DNA from: Lachnospiraceae bacterium NK4A179
GTDB taxonomy: Bacteria; Bacillota; Clostridia; Lachnospirales; Lachnospiraceae
Reading direction: 5' to 3'
NCBI GenBank assembly: GCA_000421045.1
Contig: ATWC01000002.1
Coordinates: 1-64,000, forward strand
Length of the DNA: 64,000 nt
Shown: one piece after another, positions 52,822 to 61,108 of the stretch
Numbering within the stretch: position 1 is the stretch's first letter
Layout: each line of letters opens with the position of its first letter
Notes under the pieces: model-generated
Database searches by the model: none
What the model was told of the DNA's origin: nothing
Seen by the model: only the letters and a program-made list of their open reading frames with translations
Made by a program: the position numbers and the translations under genes

Positions 52822-54075
52822 TCATTTGAGTTTTTTTATAAGTGAGACCATATCGCCTTTGCTGTTAAGTCTTACCTCTATATAATACTTCTCAGTTTCA
52901 ATATTCACAACCCATGAGACCTCAACGGTAGTGATCTGTGTTTCGTTTTTATCATTCCCGACGCCGGTTTCTTTACCTTCCGATGATGACTTCCCTGAAT
53001 TTTTATTATCCGAAGCCTTATTCTCAGAGACTGCCTTATTGTCGGAAACAGCCTTATTGTCACTGACAGCCTTGTTGTCCGATACTGCCTTATTGTCACT
53101 GACAGCCTTGTTGTCTGATACTGCCTTGTTATCACTTACGGCCTTATTGTCAGATGCTGTCTTTTCATCATTCTTATCACTCTTATCTGTCTTCTCAACA
53201 GTCTTTGTTTCAATCTTAGCCTCATAACTACTCTTTGATGAAACAACTACATCAGCAGATACTCCCGCTTCATAAAGAGCGATCTTATATGCTGCACTCT
53301 GGCCTTTCTCATCATTTTTGACAAGTGCTTCGGCAAGAAGTTCTCTGTCACTTAATGCAGGCTTTTCTTCTTTTTTCTCTTCCTTCTCCTCTTTCTTTTT
53401 CACTTCAGGAGTAGGTGTCGGTGTAGGCGTAACACTGCGTTCTGATTTCTCAACCGCCTTATCATTTTCAGCGATCAGATTTTCATCTGCAGCCGGCTTA
53501 TCTTCTGAAACTGTTGTCTGTGAAGGAACCGCCTCTGTAGCTGCAGCCATTGATACTGTAGTATTCTTATCAGCTGCCGGAGCCTCCGTCGGGATCTTAA
53601 CAGGCTCTTCAGCGCTTAATGCACCGTTACGATAAAGTGCTCCGATTATGGCATTCTCTGCCACATCATCATCAACGCCTTTAAGATTCATCTTATTAAC
53701 GGCGTCCTTAGCTTCATAATTAAGGGTATTCACATCCACAACCCTGCCTGATGAATTAAGACAAAGCGAAACATCAGGACTTATCTCAATGATGCTGGCC
53801 GTAGCCACATCCGGTTCTTCAACCTGATCCTTATCTTCTTTTCTGTCGGTAAGGAGCACAAGATTGACTGAAAGCAGAAGCACTGCAGCAGCAGAGAGAC
53901 CTGTGCAGACTAACGGAAGCACCGGCCTTGTTTTTCTTACCAATCCCATGGGCATAGGAACAATTGCATCATTTTCCGATGCATTCTCAAGACGTCCCTT
54001 CACTTTATCCAGGACATCCGGCGTGGCATGTTCCCAGGCCGTTCTTAATTTTTTCTCTGTATCACTGCTGTTCAA
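52822..54075 (-). CDS. RsgI-like anti-sigma factor with a tandem-repeat linker
   Basis: A 417-residue single-pass membrane protein. The cytosolic N-terminus (about 1-48) would bind the sigma factor, and one helix spans about 51-72. An RsgI-like extracytoplasmic module follows: IIEISPDVSLCLNSSGRVVDVNTLN and a helix ending IIGALYRNG. Then come a Thr/Pro/Glu/Lys-rich linker (TPTPTPTPE) and a repeated block DNKAVS, copied seven times in a row. A short beta-rich C-terminus (EVSWVVNIETEKYYIEVRLN) ends the protein. It overlaps the sigma gene by 14 nt, so the two are made together. Signal unknown. Confidence 0.82.
   Translation of the reverse strand: MNSSDTEKKLRTAWEHATPDVLDKVKGRLENASENDAIVPMPMGLVRKTRPVLPLVCTGLSAAAVLLLSVNLVLLTDRKEDKDQVEEPDVATASIIEISPDVSLCLNSSGRVVDVNTLNYEAKDAVNKMNLKGVDDDVAENAIIGALYRNGALSAEEPVKIPTEAPAADKNTTVSMAAATEAVPSQTTVSEDKPAADENLIAENDKAVEKSERSVTPTPTPTPEVKKKEEKEEKKEEKPALSDRELLAEALVKNDEKGQSAAYKIALYEAGVSADVVVSSKSSYEAKIETKTVEKTDKSDKNDEKTASDNKAVSDNKAVSDNKAVSDNKAVSDNKAVSDNKAVSDNKAVSENKASDNKNSGKSSSEGKETGVGNDKNETQITTVEVSWVVNIETEKYYIEVRLNSKGDMVSLIKKLK
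53005..53157. repeat. Tandem 18-nt coding repeat (DNKAVS) in the anti-sigma gene
   Basis: About eight near-identical 18-nt units, several arranged as alternating 36-nt pairs (for example ACTGACAGCCTTGTTGTC). All units keep the reading frame. This layout is prone to copy-number change by slippage, which would alter linker length without frameshift. Confidence 0.9.
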
Positions 54076-54667
54076 GTTTATCCTCCAGAGCTTTCTGCAG
54101 CTTCTTTATTGAGCGGTTATACTTAGAAAGCACTGTCGCTAACGGCATGTTATAGATTTCCGCTATCTCTCTGTGCTTAAGCCCCGATACAGCATGCAGC
54201 ATTACGATCTGAGCTTCCTCATCATTCAGCACTTTCATTGCGCTTTTTATGACGATACGGTCCTCAGTACCGAAGTTTTCTGCAGCTTCATCAGAAACCG
54301 CGTTCCATTCATAGTCCGGAAGGCTACCCTCATGCTTCCCTGACCGCAGCTTCATAAGAGCGAGGTTTCTTGTGATAGTCACGATCCACGCCATAGGTTT
54401 ACCTTCGCTTTTGTATGCCTTTGCATTAAGACACACCTTCACATATGTGTCCTGCATGACATCTTCAGCGTCCTCAGCGCTTTTAAGCATGGAAAACGCA
54501 AATGCATATATGCCGCTCTGTGTTAGTTCATATATCACATCCAAAGCCGGCATGCTGCCTTTTGCGAGTTCACCAAGAGCATTGTCCAGTTTTCTGTTTC
54601 TCTCTTTTGCGTCATCGGTGGGAGCATCCATTCCCCCTGTCTGAGCAGACATCAAGACGAAAAACAT
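54062..54667 (-). CDS. ECF-type RNA polymerase sigma factor
   Basis: A 201-residue group 4 sigma factor. Region 2 shows YAFAFSMLKSAEDAEDVMQDTYVKVC and AWIVTITRNLALMKLR. Region 4 shows LNDEEAQIVMLHAVSGLKHREIAEIYNMPLATVLSKYNRSIKKLQ. ATG at 54667 has AAGGAG 8 nt upstream. Its partner, the RsgI-like anti-sigma factor, overlaps the 3' end. Regulon unknown; autoregulation is likely. Confidence 0.92.
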   Translation of the reverse strand: MFFVLMSAQTGGMDAPTDDAKERNRKLDNALGELAKGSMPALDVIYELTQSGIYAFAFSMLKSAEDAEDVMQDTYVKVCLNAKAYKSEGKPMAWIVTITRNLALMKLRSGKHEGSLPDYEWNAVSDEAAENFGTEDRIVIKSAMKVLNDEEAQIVMLHAVSGLKHREIAEIYNMPLATVLSKYNRSIKKLQKALEDKLEQQ

Positions 54668-54739
54668 GTGCCGGTCTCCTTCCGGTTATCAAAAGAATGC
54701 ACAAAGTCCGGAATTTATTTCAAATTCCCAGAAAAAATT

Positions 54740-55336
54740 TCAGACTCCGAGTTTGATCATTTCAACTGCTTTATCTATTCCAACCCTGGAGGTATTGATG
54801 ACAAGGTCATAATACCTGCCGTCTCCCCACTCATGATTCGAATAATAATCATAGTAGGCAGCCCTGTCTTTATCGCTGCGAAGGCACATTCCTTCCGCCT
54901 CTTTTTCGGAAATACCGTGTCTTTCAGCGGTATTTTTTATCCTGAAATCCATATCCGCATGTACAAATACGGTAAAAAGCCCCGGCATTTCGGAAAGCAC
55001 ATAGTCAGCACATCTTCCGATAAAGATGCCCGAGCCGTCTTCTGCGAGTTTTCTCATTGTGTTGAACTGTGCCAGATAGAGCTCCAGAGCTAACGGTTTC
55101 TGGAACACTGTGCCATAACTGTTCACACCCATAGCCAAGGCAAACAAAAAGCTGTTCGTCGGCTTCTCATCATTTTTTTCCAGAACTTCCTGCGCAAAGC
55201 CGCTCTTACGGGCAGCCTCGTTGATTATCTCCTTGTCATAAAAGGGGATATCCAGATCCTTTGCAAGCCTGCGGCCTATTTCCCTTCCGCCGCTTCCCAG
55301 TTCACGTCCGATAGTAATAAGAATTTTGTCAGCCAT
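54740..55336 (-). CDS. Cytidylate-kinase-like protein
   Basis: A 198-residue P-loop kinase of the cytidylate-kinase-like family. The P-loop is ITIGRELGSGGREIGRRLA, followed by IPFYDKEIINEAA, GIFIGRCADYVLSEMPGLFTVFVHAD and a basic lid (RIKNTAERHGISEKEA). It is distinct from true CMP kinase by its FYDKE segment and AAYYDYYSNHEWGD motif. Substrate unknown. Own Shine-Dalgarno AGGAGG. Confidence 0.85.
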   Translation of the reverse strand: MADKILITIGRELGSGGREIGRRLAKDLDIPFYDKEIINEAARKSGFAQEVLEKNDEKPTNSFLFALAMGVNSYGTVFQKPLALELYLAQFNTMRKLAEDGSGIFIGRCADYVLSEMPGLFTVFVHADMDFRIKNTAERHGISEKEAEGMCLRSDKDRAAYYDYYSNHEWGDGRYYDLVINTSRVGIDKAVEMIKLGV

Positions 55337-55354
55337 ATCCGTATCCTCCTTTGA

Positions 55355-55390
55355 TTAAAAAATCCTCCGCAGACCCGTGCGGAGGATTAT
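55355..55390 (-). terminator. Terminator after the CheY-like gene
   Basis: AATCCTCCGCA pairs with TGCGGAGGATT over six bases. On the minus strand a T-run (complement of 55355-55361) follows. Confidence 0.9.
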
Positions 55391-55417
55391 TAAACTATTG
55401 ATACTGCTCTTCGGGCG

Positions 55418-55777
55418 TCAGCCTACAACTTTTTTAACTGCTTCTATTACGCGGTCAGCCTGAAAAGGCTTAACTATGAAATCTCTGGCACCGGACTGAA
55501 TAGCTTCGATAACCATCGCCTGCTGGCCCATTGCGGAACACATGATCACTTTAGCGCCTGCATCCCCAGCCTTGATCTCCTTAAGAGCCTGGATTCCGTC
55601 TTTCTCGGGCATCGTAATATCCATAAGTACAAGATCAGGCTTAAGTTCTGAATATTTACTGACTGCAACGCTGCCGTTTTCCGCCTCGCCAGCTACCTCG
55701 TAACCATTCTTAGTCAGGATATCCTTGATCATCATCCGCATAAATGCGGCGTCATCAACAACAAGTATCTTCGCCAT
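55418..55777 (-). CDS. Stand-alone CheY-like response regulator
   Basis: A 119-residue single receiver domain: DD at 8-9 (ILVVDDAAFMR), phospho-acceptor Asp in LVLMDITMPEKDG, Thr/Ser switch in VIMCSAMGQQ and Lys in DFIVKPFQ. The sequence is close to clostridial CheY, which binds the flagellar switch, but no chemotaxis gene is near. TAGACA, 17 nt and TATCAT upstream on the minus strand may be its promoter. Confidence 0.92.
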   Translation of the reverse strand: MAKILVVDDAAFMRMMIKDILTKNGYEVAGEAENGSVAVSKYSELKPDLVLMDITMPEKDGIQALKEIKAGDAGAKVIMCSAMGQQAMVIEAIQSGARDFIVKPFQADRVIEAVKKVVG

Positions 55778-55913
55778 TTGCTGTACTCCTTACAGAAATA
55801 ATTCTTTCAATAATACCCGCAAAACTATATTAATGATATAACAAAAATGCTTATTTGTCTATGTTATTTTGCTTTCGGGATAATGATAACACAGCACTTT
55901 GCAAAACACAAGA

Positions 55914-55942
55914 TTGAGCGCTTTCCACGCATTTGCTATGAT
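55914..55942 (+). promoter_or_regulatory. Promoter of the SAH/MTA deaminase gene
   Basis: TTGAGC (55914-55919), 17-nt spacer and TATGAT (55937-55942), about 35 nt before the GTG start. Confidence 0.7.
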
Positions 55943-55976
55943 ACTATACCATAATAAAGAGGAGGTATATTAACCA

Positions 55977-57272
55977 GTGAACATACAGATCGATAATATA
56001 ACCGCACTGCTTCCCGGAGCAGATAAAAAGCAGCCTTTCGAAGCAGTAAAAACAAACATTTACATTTCCGGTGACCGAATTGCCGGCATAGGAAAATGCC
56101 CCGAAGGTTTCAAGGCAGAAAAGAACATAGACGGCACAGACAGACTCGTGATCCCCGGACTCATAAACGCACACACACACTCATATATGGCATTTATGCG
56201 CAACGTAGCTGATGACCTCTCTTTTGAAGACTGGCTCTTTGGACGCGTAAGCAAGATCGAGGACCTTATGAGCGATGAAGATGCCTATTGGGGAGCCAAT
56301 CTTGCAATACTCGAGATGATGAAGAGTGGCACCACCTGCTTCAATGACATGCAAATGAACATAATGCAGACAACCCGCGCCGTTAAGGAATCGGGAATGA
56401 GAGCTGTAATATGCAGAGGTCTTGTGGGATCAGGAAATGATGAGGCCGGACGCAGCAGGCTCGAGCAAACATATTCAGAAAGAGATGCTTTCAAAGACTG
56501 TGACAGACTCACCTTCAGGCTCGGGCCTCATGCTCCCTACACCTGCGATGAAGCATATCTTAAGATCATTGCAAAAGAAGCAGCCGAGCAGAACATGGGC
56601 ATACATATGCATCTGTCCGAAAGTGTGACCGAGATCGAAAATTGCCGCAAAGACTACGGTTGCAGCCCCATTGAACTTGCAGAACGCACCGGCCTTTTCG
56701 AACACCCTTTTATTGCAGCTCACTGCGTCCAGATCAACGACAATGATATGAACATTCTGAAAAAACATAATGTAAGCGTTGTAACAAATCCTGCCAGTAA
56801 CATGAAGCTCGGAAACGGTTTTGCTCCCGTTCCCGAAATGCTTGAAAAAGGCATCAACGTGTGCATAGGAACCGACGGAGCAGCCAGCAACAACTCTCTG
56901 AACCTGATCCACGAAATGAGCCTGGTAGCTCTCATCCATAAGGGTACACACAGGTCACCTCTTTCCGTGAGTGCAGCAGATGCATTTGCAATGGCTACCA
57001 TCAACGGAGCAAAGGCGCTCTCCCTCGATAACGAGATAGGTTCCATCGAAATCGGCAAAAAAGCTGACCTTGCCATTCTTAACCTTAAGACACCATCAAT
57101 GTGGCCTGTAAACAATCCGCTTGCTTCCCTCTCCTATTCCGCAAACGGATCTGAGGTTGAAACCGTAATAATAAACGGTGAGATAACCATGGAGAACAGG
57201 CATGTGCTCACCATGGATGAAGAACGCATCTATGCCGAAACCGAAAAGACAAGACAGAGGATCTGTGGTTGA
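55977..57272 (+). CDS. mtaD: 5-Methylthioadenosine/S-adenosylhomocysteine deaminase
   Basis: A 431-residue amidohydrolase that deaminates SAH or MTA to the inosyl derivatives. Metal motif NAHTHSYMAFMR, IHMHLSESVTEI, AHCVQIND and GTDGAASNNSLNL are in family order. IGSIEIGKKADLAIL is near the end. Start is GTG with GAGGAGG about 11 nt upstream. Convergent with ahcY, which handles the next step of SAH recycling. Guanine-deaminase-like alternatives are less likely given SNNSLNL. Confidence 0.88.
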   Translation: MNIQIDNITALLPGADKKQPFEAVKTNIYISGDRIAGIGKCPEGFKAEKNIDGTDRLVIPGLINAHTHSYMAFMRNVADDLSFEDWLFGRVSKIEDLMSDEDAYWGANLAILEMMKSGTTCFNDMQMNIMQTTRAVKESGMRAVICRGLVGSGNDEAGRSRLEQTYSERDAFKDCDRLTFRLGPHAPYTCDEAYLKIIAKEAAEQNMGIHMHLSESVTEIENCRKDYGCSPIELAERTGLFEHPFIAAHCVQINDNDMNILKKHNVSVVTNPASNMKLGNGFAPVPEMLEKGINVCIGTDGAASNNSLNLIHEMSLVALIHKGTHRSPLSVSAADAFAMATINGAKALSLDNEIGSIEIGKKADLAILNLKTPSMWPVNNPLASLSYSANGSEVETVIINGEITMENRHVLTMDEERIYAETEKTRQRICG

Positions 57273-57284
57273 ACTGATTTTTCA

Positions 57285-57525
57285 AGACGCGCTGTAACAA
57301 TACGTAGACTGCAGTGCGGCGGTGCATATGTGTTCGTTCCGGACCCTTGAGCTGCGGAGATACAGTCCATGAGCAGATACTTAGCGAACAGCGCCTTAAG
57401 AAAAAAGAAAAGCCTGAAGAGGCTTTTCTTTTTTCTGCGGTGTGAGCGCTCGCTTGCGAAGGGTTTAGGAAGGAATACATATCACCGCTAAAGCTCTGCA
57501 ACACAACTTAAATTACAGCGCGTCT
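57285..57525. repeat. Long fold-back structure between mtaD and ahcY
   Basis: Thirteen-base perfect ends AGACGCGCTGTAA (57285-57297) and TTACAGCGCGTCT (57513-57525) enclose further imperfect pairing: TGCAG..GGCGGTGCATATG with CATATCACCGC..CTGCA, and TTAGCGAACAGCGC with GAGCGCTCGCTTGCGAA. At the centre lies a terminator. It fills the whole gap between the two stops. Its ends do not match the fold-back family at 28454 and 31036. Confidence 0.8.
57401..57434. terminator. Bidirectional terminator between mtaD and ahcY
   Basis: AAAAAAGAAAAGCCT pairs with AGGCTTTTCTTTTTT over a GAAG loop. It serves both convergent genes. Confidence 0.93.
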
Positions 57526-57528
57526 AAT

Positions 57529-58776
57529 TTAAAGATTTGATGAGTTAAGGTATTTCTCCTGCTCAGGTGTGAGCACATCAATTTCCTTACCGAGGAACTT
57601 AAGTTTCTTAACAGCAACTTCCTTATCCACTTCTTCAGGCACATCGATAAGCTTTGTCTTAAGCTCAGCGCCATGCTCAACCAGATATTTTGCAGAGAGT
57701 GCCTGGATCGCAAAACTCATATCCATGATCTCGGCCGGATGTCCGTCACCGCATGCAAGGTTTACAAGTCGACCCTCACCGAGCACTGCTATGGTCTTAC
57801 CATTTGAAAGCTTATAACCGATTATGTTGTTCCTGAGTTCATGTGACTCAACAGCCATCTCACGCAGGCCTGCCATATCTATTTCGCAATCAAAGTGTCC
57901 TGCATTGCAGAGGATAGCTCCGTCCTTCATCTCCATGAAGTCTTCGCCCTCTATGACCTTATCGCAGCCTGTAACGGTAACAAAGAAATCACCCAAAGCA
58001 GCTGCTTTCTTCATAGGCATTACTTCAAAACCATCCATCACCGCTTCTATAGCCTTAACCGGATCGATCTCCGTAACAATGACCTTTGCTCCGAGCCCTT
58101 TTGCTCTCATCGACACGCCCTTGCCACACCATCCGTAACCTGCTACCACTACAGTTTTGCCTGCAACGATAAGATTTGTGGTACGGTTGATTCCATCCCA
58201 TACAGACTGACCGGTGCCATATCTGTTATCAAAGAAATGCTTGCACTGTGCATTGTTTACCTTGACCATCGGGAATAAGAGCTTGCCTTCCCTGTTCATT
58301 GCTTCGAGTCTGATGATACCTGTAGTAGTCTCCTCACAGCCTCCGATCACCCCGGGTATGAGCTCCCTGAATTCGGTATGCATCATGTGAACCAGATCAC
58401 CGCCATCGTCTATTATGATCGAAGGGCCTACCTTAAGCACTTCCCTGATATGTGCATCATACTCTTCAGGTGTGCTTCCGTGCCATGCATGTACCTCCAG
58501 ACCATCAGCAACAAGGGCAGCAGCTACGTCATCCTGTGTAGAAAGAGGATTGGAGCCGGTAACATACATTTCTGCCCCACCGGCTTTCAGGACCTTACAA
58601 AGGTATGCAGTCTTCGCTTCAAGATGCACTGAAAGTGCCACTTTCTTTCCGGCAAAAGGCTTTGATACAGAAAACTCTTCTTCAAGAGTCCTAAGAAGAT
58701 CACAGTGGTTCTTTACCCATTCGATCTTCATCTTTCCCGAAGGGGCCAGGTTGATATCTCTTATCTCACTTCCCAT
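57529..58776 (-). CDS. ahcY: Adenosylhomocysteinase-like enzyme, short form
   Basis: A 415-residue NAD-dependent hydrolase of S-adenosyl- (or S-inosyl-) homocysteine. Substrate-domain motifs HLEAKTAYLCKVLKAGGAEM and IIDDGGDLVHMMH are visible. The Rossmann motif is VVAGYGWCGKGVSMRAKGLG, followed by CNAGHFDCEIDM. It lacks the 40-residue insert and the C-terminal KPDHYRY tail of long forms, ending LTPEQEKYLNSSNL like thermophile and archaeal types. ATG at 58776 has AGGAGG 6 nt upstream; longer frames are rejected. The adjacent deaminase suggests inosylhomocysteine as possible substrate. Confidence 0.9.
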   Translation of the reverse strand: MGSEIRDINLAPSGKMKIEWVKNHCDLLRTLEEEFSVSKPFAGKKVALSVHLEAKTAYLCKVLKAGGAEMYVTGSNPLSTQDDVAAALVADGLEVHAWHGSTPEEYDAHIREVLKVGPSIIIDDGGDLVHMMHTEFRELIPGVIGGCEETTTGIIRLEAMNREGKLLFPMVKVNNAQCKHFFDNRYGTGQSVWDGINRTTNLIVAGKTVVVAGYGWCGKGVSMRAKGLGAKVIVTEIDPVKAIEAVMDGFEVMPMKKAAALGDFFVTVTGCDKVIEGEDFMEMKDGAILCNAGHFDCEIDMAGLREMAVESHELRNNIIGYKLSNGKTIAVLGEGRLVNLACGDGHPAEIMDMSFAIQALSAKYLVEHGAELKTKLIDVPEEVDKEVAVKKLKFLGKEIDVLTPEQEKYLNSSNL

Positions 58777-58829
58777 TTTTTCCTCCTGAATAACTTTACA
58801 TTTATAAATACCTTTCGGCGTTCCCACCA

Positions 58830-58861
58830 TAAAAAAGCGGTCCCTCTTTCGAAGGACCGCC
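58830..58861 (-). terminator. Terminator downstream of hpf
   Basis: GCGGTCC pairs with GGACCGC over about ten bases. On the minus strand TTTTTT follows. Confidence 0.88.
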
Positions 58862-58875
58862 ATATCTTTATATTA

Positions 58876-59403
58876 TCAAATCTCAGGTTCGATCAGTCCG
58901 TAAGTATTGCCTTTTCTCTTATAAACCACATTGACCTGATCTGTCTCTGCATTGCAGAATACGTAGAAACTATGGCCAAGAAGCTCCATCTGTACGCATG
59001 CATCTTCAGGATACATAGGCTTGATATCAAACTTCTTGCTGCGGATGATCTTGATCTCCTCGTCATCCATGAAATCCTTCTCAAGGTATTCCTTCTTGAA
59101 GTATCCGCCTTCCTGCTGCTTATCAGTGATCTTGGTCTTATACTTCTTAAGCTGCCTCTCGATTATCTCTTCCACAAGATCTATAGAAACATACATGTCG
59201 TTGCTGACCTGTTCAGAACGAATGATGCTGCCTTTTACCGGAATGGTAACTTCTATCTTCTGTCTGTCCTTCTCTACGGAAAGAGTTACATGAACCTCGG
59301 TATCTTCCGTAAAATACTTTTCAAGCTTTCCTATCTTTTCTTCTACAGCGTTTTTTAAGCCCTCCGTAACCTCGATGTTTTTGCCTAGAATAACAAATTT
59401 CAT
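58876..59403 (-). CDS. hpf: Ribosome hibernation promoting factor, long form
   Basis: A 175-residue long HPF. The N-terminal S30AE domain (MKFVILGKNIEVTEGLKNAV to about 100) blocks the decoding centre. A charged linker with DDEEIKIIRSKKFDIKPMYPEDAC leads to the C-terminal dimerisation domain (LGHSFYVFCNAETDQVNVVYKRKGNTYGLIEPE), which joins two ribosomes into 100S dimers. Strong promoter upstream and own terminator, so a monocistronic gene. Confidence 0.95.
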   Translation of the reverse strand: MKFVILGKNIEVTEGLKNAVEEKIGKLEKYFTEDTEVHVTLSVEKDRQKIEVTIPVKGSIIRSEQVSNDMYVSIDLVEEIIERQLKKYKTKITDKQQEGGYFKKEYLEKDFMDDEEIKIIRSKKFDIKPMYPEDACVQMELLGHSFYVFCNAETDQVNVVYKRKGNTYGLIEPEI

Positions 59404-59501
59404 TTGCGATCCCTCCTTGTCTTATGAATGCGGTTTGCACTATTTAGGCTCACACTCCGCGGCGGATCAACTCGTTTCCGCGGGCACTTTTATGATAAGA
59501 A

Positions 59502-59530
59502 ATTATAGCATAAGCGCCCTGTCATTACAA
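59502..59530 (-). promoter_or_regulatory. Promoter of hpf
   Basis: TTGTAA (59530-59525), 17-nt spacer and perfect TATAAT (59507-59502) on the minus strand. Confidence 0.78.
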
Positions 59531-59546
59531 CCTCGCGGGGTATTAC

Positions 59547-59577
59547 GAAAAACCGCATCCTCTTTAAGGATGCGGCT
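59547..59577 (-). terminator. Terminator of the NlpC/P60 gene
   Basis: CCGCATCC pairs with GGATGCGG over TCTTTAA. On the minus strand TTTTT follows. Confidence 0.9.
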
Positions 59578-59600
59578 TCATTGTCTGTATGTTCTGTATA

Positions 59601-60992
59601 TCAGAATATCCTTCGTATTCCCAGGAGACCTCTGTACCTCGCATCTCCTATAACGATACCTGTCTTTGTAGTACTTGCATGGACTATCCTGCCGCCTCCT
59701 ATATAGATCGCTACATGACCGGAGTAGCAGAGTATGTCACCGGGCTGAGCATTCTCAAGTCCATTGACAGCATATCCTACACTTCTGTCAGCGGTTGAAG
59801 AATGAGGAAGCTTGACACCGAAATTCTGGTAAACACTCATAACGAATCCCGAGCAGTCAGTTCCGTTTGTAAGGCTCGATCCGCCATATACATAAGGATT
59901 GCCGACAAACTGGCAGGCAAAGTTTGCAACATCGGTACCTGCACCGCTTCCTGATATTTCCGGCACAACATATGTGGCAGCGCTCTTTCCGCTTGTACCT
60001 GCAGCAGCAGTAGCTTTCTTCTTTGCTTCAGCTGCTTTCTTTCTTGCCGCTTCAGCTGCTTCTCTCGCAGCCTTTCTCTCTGCTTCTTCTTTAGCAAGAC
60101 GCGCTTCTTCTTCAGCCTTGCTTTCAGCATGTACGAAATCGGTCCTCAGATCCACATAATCAGTGGATACATAACCGTCGCCTTCTTCTATGGATACTTT
60201 TACGAAATCTTCGGTCTCTTCAAGTACCAGAAGATCCTCACCTCTGGGAATAAGACCGAGCACTTCAGATCCGGTATCAGGCTCTGTTCTTACTTTAAGA
60301 GTAGTAGTATTTACTGTAGCCATTCTTGTGCCGACCTTTTTGGCAAGCTCGATAGCATCCTCACCGGTCACACAATATTCAGCCTTAACATAGCCTGTTA
60401 CATTTCCCGAATGTATCTTATACCATTCGTCGCATTCCTCAAGGAACTCGCCTGCAGAATGATCGTAAAGCTTACCGACAACCTCACCGTCGGTGCTTGG
60501 AACAGCTCTTACATTAACATAATCGTTTACATCAGCAATGACCAGATCGCTGAAATGCTCAGGATCTCTGGCAAGTGCCTCATTTTCGGAAACAAGCTGA
60601 GCTTCCTTTATCTCATTTGCCGAATCCTGCGCAGCATTTATGATGCTTACAGCCTTGAATGCAGCAGACTTTGCACCCGACTCATCGATCGTGAGCGCTG
60701 CCGCTGCGCCAACATGCTCAAGTTCCGCAATATCCTTATACTCCGGACTTTCTTCAAGTGCTGCCGCTGCACCGTATGCAGGGATTATATCCCGTATATT
60801 CTCTGTTCCCTGTGCTGCAGGGCCTGCAGGCTTCTGAAGCTCAAGTGTTACAGCCGCCGGTGTCTCGGCAGGTGCTGCCGAAACATGCATATCTTTTATC
60901 TGGGAAGCTCCCGTTGAAATAACGGAAGCTATAGAGATCCATACCGCGCCGCTAATTAAAGCAGTCCTTAACTTACCTGTAGTTTTGCCCAT
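59601..60992 (-). CDS. Secreted NlpC/P60 peptidoglycan hydrolase with two SH3 domains
   Basis: A 463-residue exported wall enzyme. A signal peptide (about 1-40) is followed by an Ala/Glu-rich region. Two bacterial SH3 domains (about 158-210 NVRAVPSTDGEVVGKL and 225-285 KVRTEPDTGSEVLGLI) would bind the wall. A Lys/Glu/Ala-rich coiled coil (about 295-335) leads to the C-terminal NlpC/P60 domain. Its catalytic Cys is in GTDCSGFVMSVYQNFG, with His in SGHVAIYIGGG and RIVHAS. It cleaves stem-peptide bonds. Confidence 0.92.
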   Translation of the reverse strand: MGKTTGKLRTALISGAVWISIASVISTGASQIKDMHVSAAPAETPAAVTLELQKPAGPAAQGTENIRDIIPAYGAAAALEESPEYKDIAELEHVGAAAALTIDESGAKSAAFKAVSIINAAQDSANEIKEAQLVSENEALARDPEHFSDLVIADVNDYVNVRAVPSTDGEVVGKLYDHSAGEFLEECDEWYKIHSGNVTGYVKAEYCVTGEDAIELAKKVGTRMATVNTTTLKVRTEPDTGSEVLGLIPRGEDLLVLEETEDFVKVSIEEGDGYVSTDYVDLRTDFVHAESKAEEEARLAKEEAERKAAREAAEAARKKAAEAKKKATAAAGTSGKSAATYVVPEISGSGAGTDVANFACQFVGNPYVYGGSSLTNGTDCSGFVMSVYQNFGVKLPHSSTADRSVGYAVNGLENAQPGDILCYSGHVAIYIGGGRIVHASTTKTGIVIGDARYRGLLGIRRIF

Positions 60993-61048
60993 AAAAGGTA
61001 AAATATCCTCTCAGTTAATTGTTACAACTTTGTTAAGATATGTTACGA

Positions 61049-61077
61049 ATAATACCATTCGAGTTATGTTTTGTCAA
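61049..61077 (-). promoter_or_regulatory. Promoter of the NlpC/P60 gene
   Basis: TTGACA (61077-61072), 17-nt spacer and TATTAT (61054-61049) on the minus strand, leaving a leader of about 50 nt before the ATG. Confidence 0.8.
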
Positions 61078-61108
61078 CTGACCATTACATTTATTGCCTA
61101 TAACACTA

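Noticed and set aside
53005-53157. Regular short repeats that could suggest a CRISPR array
   Set aside because: Units are only 18 nt with no unique spacers and translate in frame as DNKAVS within the anti-sigma gene.
60129-60917. 262-codon plus-strand open frame opposite the NlpC/P60 gene
   Set aside because: Cys- and Tyr-rich shadow with no ribosome site; the minus-strand gene has signal peptide, SH3 and NlpC motifs.
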